From contig NZ_JANIBM010000008.1 of the NCBI RefSeq assembly GCF_024505045.1, positions 1 to 64,000 of the forward strand: a stretch of 64,000 nucleotides of DNA, written 5' to 3'. This stretch comes from Methylomonas aurea (GTDB lineage: Bacteria; Pseudomonadota; Gammaproteobacteria; Methylococcales; Methylomonadaceae). The position numbers were made by a program, and so were the translations under genes. Numbering within the stretch: the stretch's first letter is position 1; every line of letters begins with the position of its first letter. The notes beneath the pieces are model-generated. The model ran no database searches and was not told where the DNA came from. It saw nothing but the letters and a program-made list of their open reading frames with translations. Below, piece by piece: positions 1 to 9,202 of the stretch.

Positions 1-2627
1 CCAAAATCCCTGATGTCTTGCAAATCAACCATAATATGCAGATCTTGTTTTTCAGGACCTATCCAGTCCCGTTTGATGGGACGGATGCAGGAAAACCGGA
101 GTTTAGGTGGATTCTTGAATGTGGCGTGTTTAATTATTTGTAGGGGTATATTAGTTTGACTATTTTCAGACTGATAGATTACTGTGTAAACTGGTGGATT
201 GGGGGCATCCGTTTTTTCTTGGTATAAACGTCTAATACTACCAAGTGAAATTTCCTTAGTTGATTGTGCCGAATTATCAACGAATTGAATGGATAGCTTT
301 CTTTGACCCTCCAGTGAATCGGTTAGAACCATTCCGCCTTTTTGATCTTGGCAATTTTTGACTTGCGATTCCAATGCTTGATTTCCGATTATTTGGTCAG
401 TTTCAAAAGCGAGAGCACGGTCAAAATTGATTCTACCGAAACGGCTAATAGGAGCATGTGGACCCTCTCCTAGAGGATCGGCCGTGAATTGAATTCGTTC
501 TTGGACGATTCTTGTGGTGTTTAAGTCTTCATCAATAAACGTCTGCCCTTTAGGTATGCCGCCGTGAGCCTTCCAGGTTTCATCCTTAAGGTTGCGTAGT
601 CGAGCACGAATGAGGGATGCAAGCCCTGTAACGTAGGCCGTAGCAACAGAAGTACCCGCTTTTACACCAAATCGCCCCCCGTATTTTGGTCCAGCCCCAA
701 GTCCTATCGCGGCAACGTTGAATACATCACCATAGTTCGATAATGGCAGGTCTGAAGGGTCTTTATTGCAGATGTCGGGAATTTCTAAGGTGAGATTGGC
801 TTTGCGCAAGGATTCATCCTTTTGTATCGCTAGCAAATCGTTACAGCTAAGTACGTTCTCGCCGGAAGGCGACAGGGCAACAACCGTCAGAATGCCGCTT
901 CGGTTTCTAACACTCAAAGAAGCGGTGTTTACGAGCCCCGGCGGGCGGCTTATGACATCTTCATTTGACGACGAAAAGAATTGGCCATCATTGCCACTAG
1001 CAATAACAAAAAGTGTCTCGTCTGTATATGTGCTGTTCGATTTTATTCGGGTAATTGCAGCATAGAAGGAGTCTGCAGCTACAACCGTTGCCTGACTTAC
1101 ATTTACTACAACTGGAGGCTTGTTAACAAGAGGGGGAATATCATCGTCATCGTCATCTGCGTATGCAGGACCAAATGGATCGCCGGATAGCCGGTCTGGT
1201 ACTAGTTCATACATCCACAGTCGTACTTTCGGATTCAGCCCGACAATACCTACCCCATTGGGTTGGGCTCCAATTAATCCAGCCATAAACGTCGCGTGAT
1301 CGTAATAGGTCGTTTTACTGCAATCGATTGTCTTGGTGTTCGGATCCGCGTTCGGCAATGTTGAGTTACAGGAATTATATGGCCGTAAATACTTCCTATC
1401 TTCAGCGGATAAATTTGGTTTGGGATCAGCGATCCTAATGATGCTATTAGCCGGTCTATAAAAACTTCGATTTTCCGAAGGAGGGATCTCCGTCTTTCCA
1501 TTCTTAAGAGCAAATTCGCAATGAGTTTCATCCCATAATCCATCCCAGACTCCTACTGTAATGGACTTCAACTCTGACAACTGCTGATGGTCTCGAAACT
1601 TCTGAAAAGTCATGGCGCTGAGCGCATTTTTCTGGACTGTCGTTAGATCCATAGGATCATTGCCGTCAGATGGTAGCTGCGGGTTCTCGCACGCTAGTTT
1701 TGGTTCTTCAACCGGTGAGGTGGCATTAGTATTCGATTGAGAACTAAAATTCCCAACTGTCTGATTCAGGTATAAGTAAGACGCCTCTTTGGGAGGGGGC
1801 TTGTCGTTAGGGAAAGCTGGAAGCGGATGCTTAGCTATCGCGTCCTTGATCGCATCTTTTAATAACGATAACTTATCAGTGGGAGATCGCACAGATTCAG
1901 CAAAATCGGGCTTGATCGCATACAAGCGCGCTGGAAAACGAATCGGCCCTGTGATTCCACGCCACAATTTTTCGTCAAGCAAGCCTTTATAAAGTTCGTA
2001 ATCGGATTGAACGTCAAACGGCAACCGAGAAGTTAACTGTGGCCGAAAGGAATTGAGTTGAATAACGCGCTTGGCACATTTAGCGTCCCATTTGACGCAT
2101 CCTTGCATGTTCTCGACGACAATTTTAGTAAGATCGTCCGTGGGTTGAAGATGTCGAACGACCGTGGTCCAGCCTTTCGATATCGAAACGCTCGGAAAGC
2201 ATACAACATGAGATGGTAGCTCGCTGTTCGGACATTCGCCGTCGTATTCACTTACGCCTGGGGGGGAAGCACGCAATTTTTTCCAGTCGAGCTTGCCGTT
2301 TGAAACCATGCACACGTGCATATTCAGCTTGCACAAGTACTCCTCTAGTTCACGCGTGAAGCCAAAATTTGGCAGATGGAGGTCTCTTTGCATGATCTGA
2401 CTTATTCCATCGCTTTTATGAGCCACACCTACTTTGAGTTTAAGTGCTTTATTGGTTTCTCCAAGATAAATCAATATTGAGGAAAAGTACTTAGGAGCAT
2501 CTCCGCCAACCATGTTTATTGGAGGTATACCTTCTTCGCTAATAGAGGCAACTTTCGGTTGCCCAAAGGAGTTGTTTAAATTAAATATTACAATAAGTGT
2601 AAATGCCAAATTGACCAGGGGTCTCAT
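1..2627 (-). CDS. Secreted subtilisin-like (S8) serine protease, 3' end cut by window edge
   Basis: This is a long open frame with no stop from the ATG at 2627 to the window edge, about 875 codons. The N-terminus (MRPLVNLAFTLIVIFNL) is a signal peptide, so the enzyme is exported. The catalytic triad of the S8 family is visible: Asp in VGVWDGLWDETH at about residue 362, His in DHATFMAGLIGA at about 444 (HAT where HGT is usual), and Ser in AGTSVATAYVTGL at about 660. The oxyanion Asn lies in VIASGNDG. About 350 residues of unrecognised sequence precede the Asp, and a run of five Asp follows the His region. The gene starts 47 bp after the SGNH hydrolase gene and probably shares its transcript. 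Both are AT-richer than the rest of the window, which suggests acquisition. The substrate is unknown. Confidence 0.85.
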   Translation of the reverse strand, partial: MRPLVNLAFTLIVIFNLNNSFGQPKVASISEEGIPPINMVGGDAPKYFSSILIYLGETNKALKLKVGVAHKSDGISQIMQRDLHLPNFGFTRELEEYLCKLNMHVCMVSNGKLDWKKLRASPPGVSEYDGECPNSELPSHVVCFPSVSISKGWTTVVRHLQPTDDLTKIVVENMQGCVKWDAKCAKRVIQLNSFRPQLTSRLPFDVQSDYELYKGLLDEKLWRGITGPIRFPARLYAIKPDFAESVRSPTDKLSLLKDAIKDAIAKHPLPAFPNDKPPPKEASYLYLNQTVGNFSSQSNTNATSPVEEPKLACENPQLPSDGNDPMDLTTVQKNALSAMTFQKFRDHQQLSELKSITVGVWDGLWDETHCEFALKNGKTEIPPSENRSFYRPANSIIRIADPKPNLSAEDRKYLRPYNSCNSTLPNADPNTKTIDCSKTTYYDHATFMAGLIGAQPNGVGIVGLNPKVRLWMYELVPDRLSGDPFGPAYADDDDDDIPPLVNKPPVVVNVSQATVVAADSFYAAITRIKSNSTYTDETLFVIASGNDGQFFSSSNEDVISRPPGLVNTASLSVRNRSGILTVVALSPSGENVLSCNDLLAIQKDESLRKANLTLEIPDICNKDPSDLPLSNYGDVFNVAAIGLGAGPKYGGRFGVKAGTSVATAYVTGLASLIRARLRNLKDETWKAHGGIPKGQTFIDEDLNTTRIVQERIQFTADPLGEGPHAPISRFGRINFDRALAFETDQIIGNQALESQVKNCQDQKGGMVLTDSLEGQRKLSIQFVDNSAQSTKEISLGSIRRLYQEKTDAPNPPVYTVIYQSENSQTNIPLQIIKHATFKNPPKLRFSCIRPIKRDWIGPEKQDLHIMVDLQDIRDF

Positions 2628-2674
2628 TTTAGTTTCTAATAATATAGTAATGTGTCTAGCTCTGGCAGAGAGCT

Positions 2675-4879
2675 TCACTTCATAATACTGCACGGATTGC
2701 AAATTTCGTTATCGACGATCTCTGGAAGTGCCATTTTGCTTTTGATCTTTTCCTTTATCACGTAATGCCCAAACTCGTTTGGATGGACCATTCCAGTGTT
2801 TTTCTCTATGCCGCTAAACCCTTGCCCTGAACCCTGAATTGCATACGATTCTTCCCCTGCTCTGAAGAACCTGATGTTCTCTGCCGTTCTATCTGGCACG
2901 GGAAGTCTCGGTGCGTAGTCTTGAGGTTCGTAAGGTTTTGACACACACAATCCGTGTCCCTTTGTGCCTTCCAGTATCCCGTCCACAAAGGTCCAGTTAT
3001 GTTCGTTAGCTGCCTGGCGCAGCACCCTATTCAATGGTTCTAGGGCGTTCGTCCTTGCCCAGTTGAGTTCGCCCCTACCGATTTCCAACTTGCCGTCGGG
3101 CATCAAGCCGCCCTGCAACTGGTTAGCAACCCGGTTTAGCACATGATCACACGTAGCAATGTGAGGCTTGATGACATAAGGTAAAGGTAGTGGAGTAGAA
3201 ACCCTAGTGTTTGGGCCTGTTACGAGATAAGCCGATAAGTCCGGCACATCAGGTTTTGGAGTAGGAATGGTTCGGACATTTTCGAGATAAGTCGAAAAGT
3301 CCGGATATTCTGTTAGGTAGACCTTACTAAGTTGTTTGTCGGAATAGTCCAACTGTAGTCGCTGAGCGATTGCGCGGTACTGGCTTGGTAAGCCGAGCAA
3401 CCCTGGATCCCCGTCGCTGAATTTCGTAACTAATCCAAACATTCCAATTTTTTGTTCGAAATCTTGCCATTTTCCCGATTTGATGGCGTGCTCAATCTTG
3501 CTCAAGGTAACTCTGCTAAGTGCCTGCGAGATGCCCGGTTCGCGCATCAACAGTGAGAATAACGTGTTGGCAAACCCAGCATCGTTTCCGCCGATCGACA
3601 TAATAAGTGCATCGATTTTACGCGATCCAACTAGCGATTTAAGCTCATTCAATTGAGGGCTCATTGCATCGTTGTTGTAATTGCAACCTGCCCGTCCTTT
3701 ATAGGTTCCGAGGACACCGTTATTGGTCGTTGCTCCAGACTGGGCGAGGTGCACAAGCGTGACTGACCATTTCGGGGATTGTCGTTCCAGTTCGAGTGCG
3801 AGCTGTGACCCTGCTGAGATACTTGAACGATGCGATCTCTGGTGGTCAATGCTTTGCCGGGTATTTGGCGGTACCCCAGGGGATGCCGGCGTCGAGCCAT
3901 CGTCAGCCCAGATGGAGCAGGCATTTTTCGGGAGTTCACCTGATCCGAAAATTCTTACCGCATCAGTAATGGAGTTGATATCGAACGTTAGCCTTTCCTC
4001 AGGATTCCCTTCGCCCGATGCATAAGAGTCGCCGAGAACTGCAATCAGAAAATCCTCTACGGTGATGTCTCTACGGATATACCTGGAGCCCGCGATTGGA
4101 TCAGATGCCTGCAGCTCAACTTCATATCTCCCTTCGGGCAGGCAGACCGATATTGAGCGTAACCAATCTGGATGCCGCACCACTTTAGAAATCGGCGTAG
4201 AGAGATTCTCGCCTTGGATTTTAAAGGTAACAACAGGGCTGGCAGTCGCTGGTAATCCGTTTACCGTGAAGCTCACCGGAAAGCGGGTGGGAGCGTTGTC
4301 GCCTTCATTCGTTTCCGAAGGACAGGCATCGGTATTCTGTACATAAGATCGAGTATTTGGGATATCGATACGTCCATTTTGGTTATTATCGAACCCGTAG
4401 TGCTCTGGAAGAGACCAGTCGAATGAGAGCTGTGAAAAGTCCTGTTTGGGAAGTGGTGGCGAAGGTGGTTTTGGCTCCGGTTTAGGTACTTTTGATGGTT
4501 CCTGGTGCGAAACCGGTGGCTCGGGTATTTTATGCGGGAGGTCGCCCCTTCCGGGTTCGGGAATATGGGAGCTGGGTCTTTTAACGCCGCCCGGCACCGC
4601 AACGCCTGATGGTTTTGAGGGCGTCGCGGGCTGCTTGGAAATCTGTTGCTGTTGCGGGAGCTGATATTTTCGAAGTTCGGGCTTATTTAAGGGTGGCTTC
4701 CCTGTAGACTCTGCGGCTGCTACTTGAGTTTGGCCGTCAGTGTAACTCGGGTGCCAAGGCGTTCTCGCCACTTTCGAACGTTCTCCTTGGGCGGCATCTA
4801 CCCAATGATCCTGACTCCACGCCTCAGTAAAGGTAAGAACCAATGTCATCGTTAGGGCGCAATATATCGTATTAGTCAT
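2675..4879 (-). CDS. Secreted SGNH/GDSL-type hydrolase with proline-rich linker
   Basis: Start chosen at the ATG at 4879, which has AAGG about nine bases upstream and gives 734 residues; an in-frame TTG at 4918 would add 13. A hydrophobic N-terminus ending near TEAWSQ looks like a signal peptide. Roughly residues 75-150 are rich in Pro and Lys and probably form a flexible spacer. The hydrolase domain has the SGNH blocks: GDSYASGEGNP (nucleophile Ser about 285), SIGGNDAGF (Asn about 432) and HPNEFGHYVI near the C-terminus (catalytic His about 699). Such enzymes are esterases, lipases or polysaccharide deacetylases; the substrate cannot be read from the sequence. It is immediately followed by the secreted S8 protease gene on the same strand. 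Confidence 0.8.
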   Translation of the reverse strand: MTNTIYCALTMTLVLTFTEAWSQDHWVDAAQGERSKVARTPWHPSYTDGQTQVAAAESTGKPPLNKPELRKYQLPQQQQISKQPATPSKPSGVAVPGGVKRPSSHIPEPGRGDLPHKIPEPPVSHQEPSKVPKPEPKPPSPPLPKQDFSQLSFDWSLPEHYGFDNNQNGRIDIPNTRSYVQNTDACPSETNEGDNAPTRFPVSFTVNGLPATASPVVTFKIQGENLSTPISKVVRHPDWLRSISVCLPEGRYEVELQASDPIAGSRYIRRDITVEDFLIAVLGDSYASGEGNPEERLTFDINSITDAVRIFGSGELPKNACSIWADDGSTPASPGVPPNTRQSIDHQRSHRSSISAGSQLALELERQSPKWSVTLVHLAQSGATTNNGVLGTYKGRAGCNYNNDAMSPQLNELKSLVGSRKIDALIMSIGGNDAGFANTLFSLLMREPGISQALSRVTLSKIEHAIKSGKWQDFEQKIGMFGLVTKFSDGDPGLLGLPSQYRAIAQRLQLDYSDKQLSKVYLTEYPDFSTYLENVRTIPTPKPDVPDLSAYLVTGPNTRVSTPLPLPYVIKPHIATCDHVLNRVANQLQGGLMPDGKLEIGRGELNWARTNALEPLNRVLRQAANEHNWTFVDGILEGTKGHGLCVSKPYEPQDYAPRLPVPDRTAENIRFFRAGEESYAIQGSGQGFSGIEKNTGMVHPNEFGHYVIKEKIKSKMALPEIVDNEICNPCSIMK

Positions 4880-5097
4880 TGGCTTATACCTTGTTGATGC
4901 TATGAATTGGAAATTCAACCGCTTTTACCCAAGTATCTGAATCAACAATAGTTCAATTTAGACTTTTATGAATATAGTGGCAATTACGGATTGACGGAGG
5001 TCTGAAGTTGTAGGTCAGCATATTCCTTGCCGACCATGAAAGTCGTTGACAAATGCGGTGACCACATCCTGATACAGCGAAGATTGGGAAACAGTTG

Positions 5098-5511
5098 CCC
5101 TCACTTTTGGAGGCTTCTGAAAATCAATTGTCGACGCTCAGCCGTTCACTGTTTGCCGAACAGTATCAAACCTAGGTAGCGATGGACGAGGACATCAAAA
5201 CCGTGGATCGGCAGATTTATGCGTTTTGTCGACATAATACCCAGAGCAATCGCCTGATTGTAATCCCGGGTGTGGGGTCGCTCACCGCCACTTTGGCCTC
5301 CGCCGATGTAGGCGGTGGCAAAGGCTATACGTCCAGTCGCAATTAAGCTCCCAGTTTTGGCATGGTTCCCAGACAGCACATCAGCGGCGATCGGCGATTC
5401 TTTCTGGGCACCAGTTAACGTGGCAATCGGCGCTTGAGCACCTTGCTAATCCATGGTCCCCGAGCGGTATTGAAATACTCCGCCGACAAGACAGATTTGT
5501 TAAGCCGCTAG
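5098..5511 (+). pseudogene. IS110-family transposase relic (C-terminal part)
   Basis: A single reading frame carries recognisable IS110/IS116 C-terminal transposase sequence: LIVIPGVGSLTATLASADV (the helix-hairpin-helix region), then FGMVPRQHISGD, then RGNRRLSTLLIHGPRAVL. The frame is broken by stops at 5173 (TAG), 5344 (TAA) and 5416 (TAA), and the N-terminal DEDD catalytic domain is missing. No flanking element ends were identified. This is a decayed insertion sequence that cannot move. It lies between the accessory protease/hydrolase pair and a second relic (chrA), so the interval is an old site of gene gain and loss. Confidence 0.75.
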
Positions 5512-5738
5512 CCACGTCAAATTGCTCACCCAAAACCGGACACTCAATTGGTTACAGAATTCATTATCTATTGAAATTGGATAGTGACCTCGACTGACGG
5601 GTTTTGGCCGATAGGCAACATCCCTATCAGCCGAATCACAGTGCCAAAAATAGCCATAGCCGGCCGGCACCTGCCGATGACGCGAGTATCGGAATAATGC
5701 CGAACTTGACCTGAACAACGCCAATAGCGCCGTCAGCC

Positions 5739-6640
5739 TCAATACGGCGGAAAAAAGTCCAAGGGCCCGTTTAAGCCTTGCGGCCAGAACACCTGATGGG
5801 CAAAGAACATCGCCAGATTGACGATGACGCCGACCACGGCGGTGGAGACGCCGGTCAGCGGCGGAGTGAATTTCACATTGCCGTGGCCGGTTTCCACTTG
5901 CGGGCCGCCGGCCAGAATGAATAAAAAGCTGGGCAGGTAGGTAAAGTAGGTAACGAGCACCGCTGCCAACGAGCCCGCGATAAACCTCGCCTCGCGCTCA
6001 AACCAGGCTTATCCCCGGCTGGGGACGAAACCGACGTAGGCGTTGACCATGATTAACGGTCCCGGCGTGGTTTCCGCCCAGCGCCAGCGTATCCATTATT
6101 TGCTGCGGTGTCAGCCAGCGGTAATGCCCCACGGCGCCCTGATAAACGTAAGGCAATACCCCATAAGTTCGCCGAAGGTCAGCCTGGCGGCTTTGGTAAA
6201 GAACCAGCCCATTTGTGTTAAGCCGCCGTGCCAGCCCTATTCGGCGTATAGCCAGCTCAGCGCAGCGGCCCACAACGCCCGGCCTACCGCTAGTAAGCGA
6301 TAAAATTCACCCCGGTTGAAACTGGATGCGGGGCATTGTTGCCTCCACCGATTGCAAAGTATCGTGAAGCCCATTTGCCGCCGGCAGCCAGCGCCCCCGG
6401 CATCTTGTGCAGCAGCCAGCCGATTTAAGTCGCCAGTTGCTGCGCTGCCGGGCCGGGTAGGACCATGCAGTCATTCAATGCGTGCAGATAGCGTTTTTCG
6501 CTGATCCAGCGCCGGCGCTCGACCAGTTGCCGGTGCATGATAGAGATTTTTCCGGCCTGGCCGCCGAAGCTGGTCAAGCCCGGTTTCAGCAACAATTTGC
6601 TGGCTCGGCGAGGGTAGTACCAGCAGGGGGCTTGCTGCGG
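5739..6640 (-). pseudogene. chrA: Chromate transporter ChrA relic, several frameshifts
   Basis: Pieces in different minus-strand frames match the two homologous halves of a CHR-family chromate exporter in order. From the 5' end: [20 protein letters not shown] and [16 protein letters not shown], then [11 protein letters not shown] followed by an in-frame TAA and IGWLLHKMPGALAAGG; then FFTKAARLTFG and VLPYVYQGAVGHYRWLTP; then YLPSFLFILAGGP and VVGVIVNLAMFF. An intact ChrA has about 400-450 residues in one frame. Here there are at least three frame changes, one internal stop and a deletion between the halves. No functional product is expected. Confidence 0.75.
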
Positions 6641-6701
6641 ATTTACGTTGACGGATAGCGGGCGTCCGGCGGCTAAAACCTTTCTCGGCAGACGAAAGCG
6701 A

Positions 6702-6914
6702 TCAGTACGGCCACTTTCTGACCCAAATATGGCGGCCCCAGTATAGGAATACCGGAAACAGCCCCCACCAGAAAAAATGTTCGAGCCGGCCGGTTGCTTC
6801 GTCGCCGTAGGGAACGACGAAAGCCGGTATCGCCAGCATCCAGATAGCCGACAATATCACTGCCGCTTTGTTTTTGCGGTTTAACCGCCTGAACCAAGTT
6901 ATCGCTCCAATCAA
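6702..6914 (-). CDS. Small two-helix membrane protein, downstream of nhaD
   Basis: I propose a 70-residue protein starting at a TTG at 6914 that overlaps the TGA of the upstream gene (TTGA, translational coupling). No ATG is available in this frame at a sensible place. The product has two hydrophobic segments, one around [18 protein letters not shown] and one around [14 protein letters not shown], separated by a short charged loop, and a basic end ([10 protein letters not shown]). It is the last gene of an apparent nhaD operon. Family unknown to me. The composition is convincingly membrane-like, but the start codon is an inference. Confidence 0.5.
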   Translation of the reverse strand: MIGAITWFRRLNRKNKAAVILSAIWMLAIPAFVVPYGDEATGRLEHFFWWGLFPVFLYWGRHIWVRKWPY

Positions 6915-7471
6915 GTTTCGTCTCCGTCTAGGCGGTGAGTTTTCGCGTTGAGGAAGGTGCGCAGCAACGACACGGCGACGATGGCGGCTGCAAATCCGCC
7001 GCAAGCCCACAGAAAGGACTGCACGTAACCGATGATGACCGCGCAGCCCACCAGAAAAAAGCCCAGGAAGCTGAATTCCCAGCCGATGTGGTAACCGTCC
7101 AGCATGGCCGCCAAGCCCAAAATCAGCAGTATCATCAAGTCGGCGCTGACGCCGGACAATTGGCCGGACTTGTTCAAAAACGACGCGGCGACCACGACGA
7201 CGACGGTATGTAACCAATGCATGGCTTGGGCTTTCAACATCTGGCCGAAATCGGCGGCGCCGCTTTTGGCCTGCAGCCAGGCCACGAACATCGAAAGTAA
7301 ACCGAACACGAATACCATGGCCAACCAATAACCGTAGCCGTCGTCCGGGTTGAAGTCGGTAATATAGATTCCGGCTAATGACAGCAGGACCAGTAGAATA
7401 AACACGGTTTGCTCGATAAAAACGTAGCGCTTGCCGGGTACGGTTTCGGGTATCGATGGTTCTTGGTACAT
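6911..7471 (-). CDS. Unknown integral membrane protein in nhaD operon
   Basis: A 186-residue protein with a short hydrophilic N-terminus (to about residue 20) and roughly five hydrophobic segments: FILLVLLSLAGIYI, WLAMVFVFGLLSMFVAWL, VVVVVAASFL, LMILLILGLAAML and FLGFFLVGCAVIIGYV with the following helix. A GGAAG motif lies 12 bases before the ATG. It begins 73 bp after the NhaD gene stop on the same strand and overlaps the next small membrane-protein gene. I do not recognise the family. The position suggests a role with sodium/proton exchange or envelope stress, but that is only context. Confidence 0.7.
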   Translation of the reverse strand: MYQEPSIPETVPGKRYVFIEQTVFILLVLLSLAGIYITDFNPDDGYGYWLAMVFVFGLLSMFVAWLQAKSGAADFGQMLKAQAMHWLHTVVVVVAASFLNKSGQLSGVSADLMILLILGLAAMLDGYHIGWEFSFLGFFLVGCAVIIGYVQSFLWACGGFAAAIVAVSLLRTFLNAKTHRLDGDET

Positions 7472-7544
7472 GCTGTGGCTTCCTGAAAAGTGGTTCGTTG
7501 GGAACGATCGGGTTTCCGTTCGACGCTGCCGCGCGGACAGTCGA

Positions 7545-8996
7545 TCAAAAAAGTCCGCCGTTGATCAGAAAATGTGCTCCGACGCTACCAAGATAGCCCA
7601 ACATGATTGCCGGCGCCCATTTCAGATGGGTCATGAAAGTGTAAACCCCTTTTGCTTGGCCCATCAGGGCGACGCCGGCCGCCGAGCCGACCGATAGCAA
7701 GCTGCCGCCGACTCCTGCGGTCAGCGTCACCAGCAACCATTGGCCCTCGCTCATGTCCGGCGTCATGGCCAGTATCGCGAACATCACCGGAATGTTATCC
7801 ACCACCGCCGAAACGATACCGACCAGAATGTTGGCCGGCGTCGCGCCCAGCTCTCCGTAGAGGAATTCTGACAGATGCTGCAAATAGCCGATGAAGTTCA
7901 GGCCGCCGACGCACAGCACGACGCCGTAAAAGAACAGCAGGGTATCCCATTCCATCCTGGCCAAGTGGTGGAACACGTCGAAACGTAACCCGTTGCCGCC
8001 ATCGCCGGCCTTCGGCAGATTATCCCCGGCCACGCCGTCGATATCCAGTTCCGGTTCGTCGCGGTGGGTGATATGCAGGAAGTAGCCGAACAGTTGCAGG
8101 TAAGTCAGGCCGGCCATCATGCCGACGGCGGCCGGCAATTGCAGGCTGTTCTGAAATCCGACCGCGGTCAGCACCGTTAGCAGAAACAGCAGGACGATAC
8201 GCTTAGCACCGCGCAGCGTGCTGGCTTTGACCAGAATCGGCGCCGGCCGGGCGTCGGGTATCGCGAAATGCATGATCGTTGCCGGTATCAGAAAATTGAT
8301 GGTCGCCGGCACGAACAGGTTGAAAAAGGTCCAAAACTCGATCATACCCTTTTGCCAGACCATCAAGGTGGTAATGTCGCCGAAAGGGCAAAATGCGCCG
8401 CCGGCATTAGCGGCGACTACGGTGTTGACGCAGGATATAGCAACGAATCGCGGATTGTCTTTCCCGACCGCCAACAGCACCGCACACATCAGCATTGCAG
8501 TGGTCATGTTGTTGGAGACCGCCGAAATAAAAAATGCCAACAAGCCGGTCACCCAAAATAACTGGCGGTAACTGAAGCCGCGGTTTACCAGCCAGGCGCG
8601 TAAGTTGTCGAATACGCGCCTTTCCTCCATCGCGTTGATGTAGGCGATGGAGACGATCAAAAACAGGAATAATTCGCTGTAATCCAGCACGTAATGCCGA
8701 ATCGCCGTTTCGGCAAGGCCCGACAAGCCGTGGCTTTTGTAAGTGAGCGCGATCGCCAGCCAAATCAGTGCGGCGGCCAGCATCATCGGCTTTGATTTGC
8801 GCAGTTCCAGCAGTTCTTCCAGCACTACCAGCACGTAGGCGGTGGCAAACAAACCCAGGGCCAGGAAGCCGATCCAATGTCCGCTTAAATCCAAAGCCTC
8901 CGGCGTGGCGCAAAATGCCGAATTGGGCAGTAGCATTAAAATTAAGCTGATGCCGGTAAATGCCAGCTTACCGGCCGAAGATTTTTTGATTGCCAT
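7545..8996 (-). CDS. nhaD: NhaD-type sodium/proton antiporter
   Basis: A 483-residue polytopic membrane protein of the ion transporter superfamily, NhaD type. It exchanges cytoplasmic Na+ (or Li+) for external H+ across the inner membrane. Family landmarks include an N-terminal signal-like helix, a long run of about 12-13 hydrophobic segments, SAVSNNMTTAMLMCAVLL, NAGGAFCPFGDITTLMVW, SAVVDNIPVMFAI and GVGGSLLSVGSAAGVALMG. The paired Asn/Asp-rich half-helices (SNNMTTA, DNIP) are typical of this transporter fold. An AGGA motif precedes the ATG. It leads a probable operon with two small unknown membrane proteins and functionally complements the Na+-NQR pump encoded at the other end of the window. 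Confidence 0.9.
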   Translation of the reverse strand: MAIKKSSAGKLAFTGISLILMLLPNSAFCATPEALDLSGHWIGFLALGLFATAYVLVVLEELLELRKSKPMMLAAALIWLAIALTYKSHGLSGLAETAIRHYVLDYSELFLFLIVSIAYINAMEERRVFDNLRAWLVNRGFSYRQLFWVTGLLAFFISAVSNNMTTAMLMCAVLLAVGKDNPRFVAISCVNTVVAANAGGAFCPFGDITTLMVWQKGMIEFWTFFNLFVPATINFLIPATIMHFAIPDARPAPILVKASTLRGAKRIVLLFLLTVLTAVGFQNSLQLPAAVGMMAGLTYLQLFGYFLHITHRDEPELDIDGVAGDNLPKAGDGGNGLRFDVFHHLARMEWDTLLFFYGVVLCVGGLNFIGYLQHLSEFLYGELGATPANILVGIVSAVVDNIPVMFAILAMTPDMSEGQWLLVTLTAGVGGSLLSVGSAAGVALMGQAKGVYTFMTHLKWAPAIMLGYLGSVGAHFLINGGLF

Positions 8997-9202
8997 ACCA
9001 ATAATCCTGATCAGTCTGTTGTCCGCAACCCGGCATTTTGCCGCCCGAACGCCGCGGCGCGCAATACCGGCCGCCGGCTAGCATACCTGGAAAAACCGAA
9101 CATTCAGCCAATCCTCAAATCGGTAAAGTTCGCAATTCGCGCTATCCGCTACGCCGCCGACCATCAAAACCGCGGACGGCGCTTGATCCGCCCGGCCCGT
9201 AT

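Noticed and set aside
766-2251. Several short open frames on both strands inside the first 2.6 kb
   Set aside because: They overlap the single long minus-strand frame that carries all S8 protease catalytic motifs.
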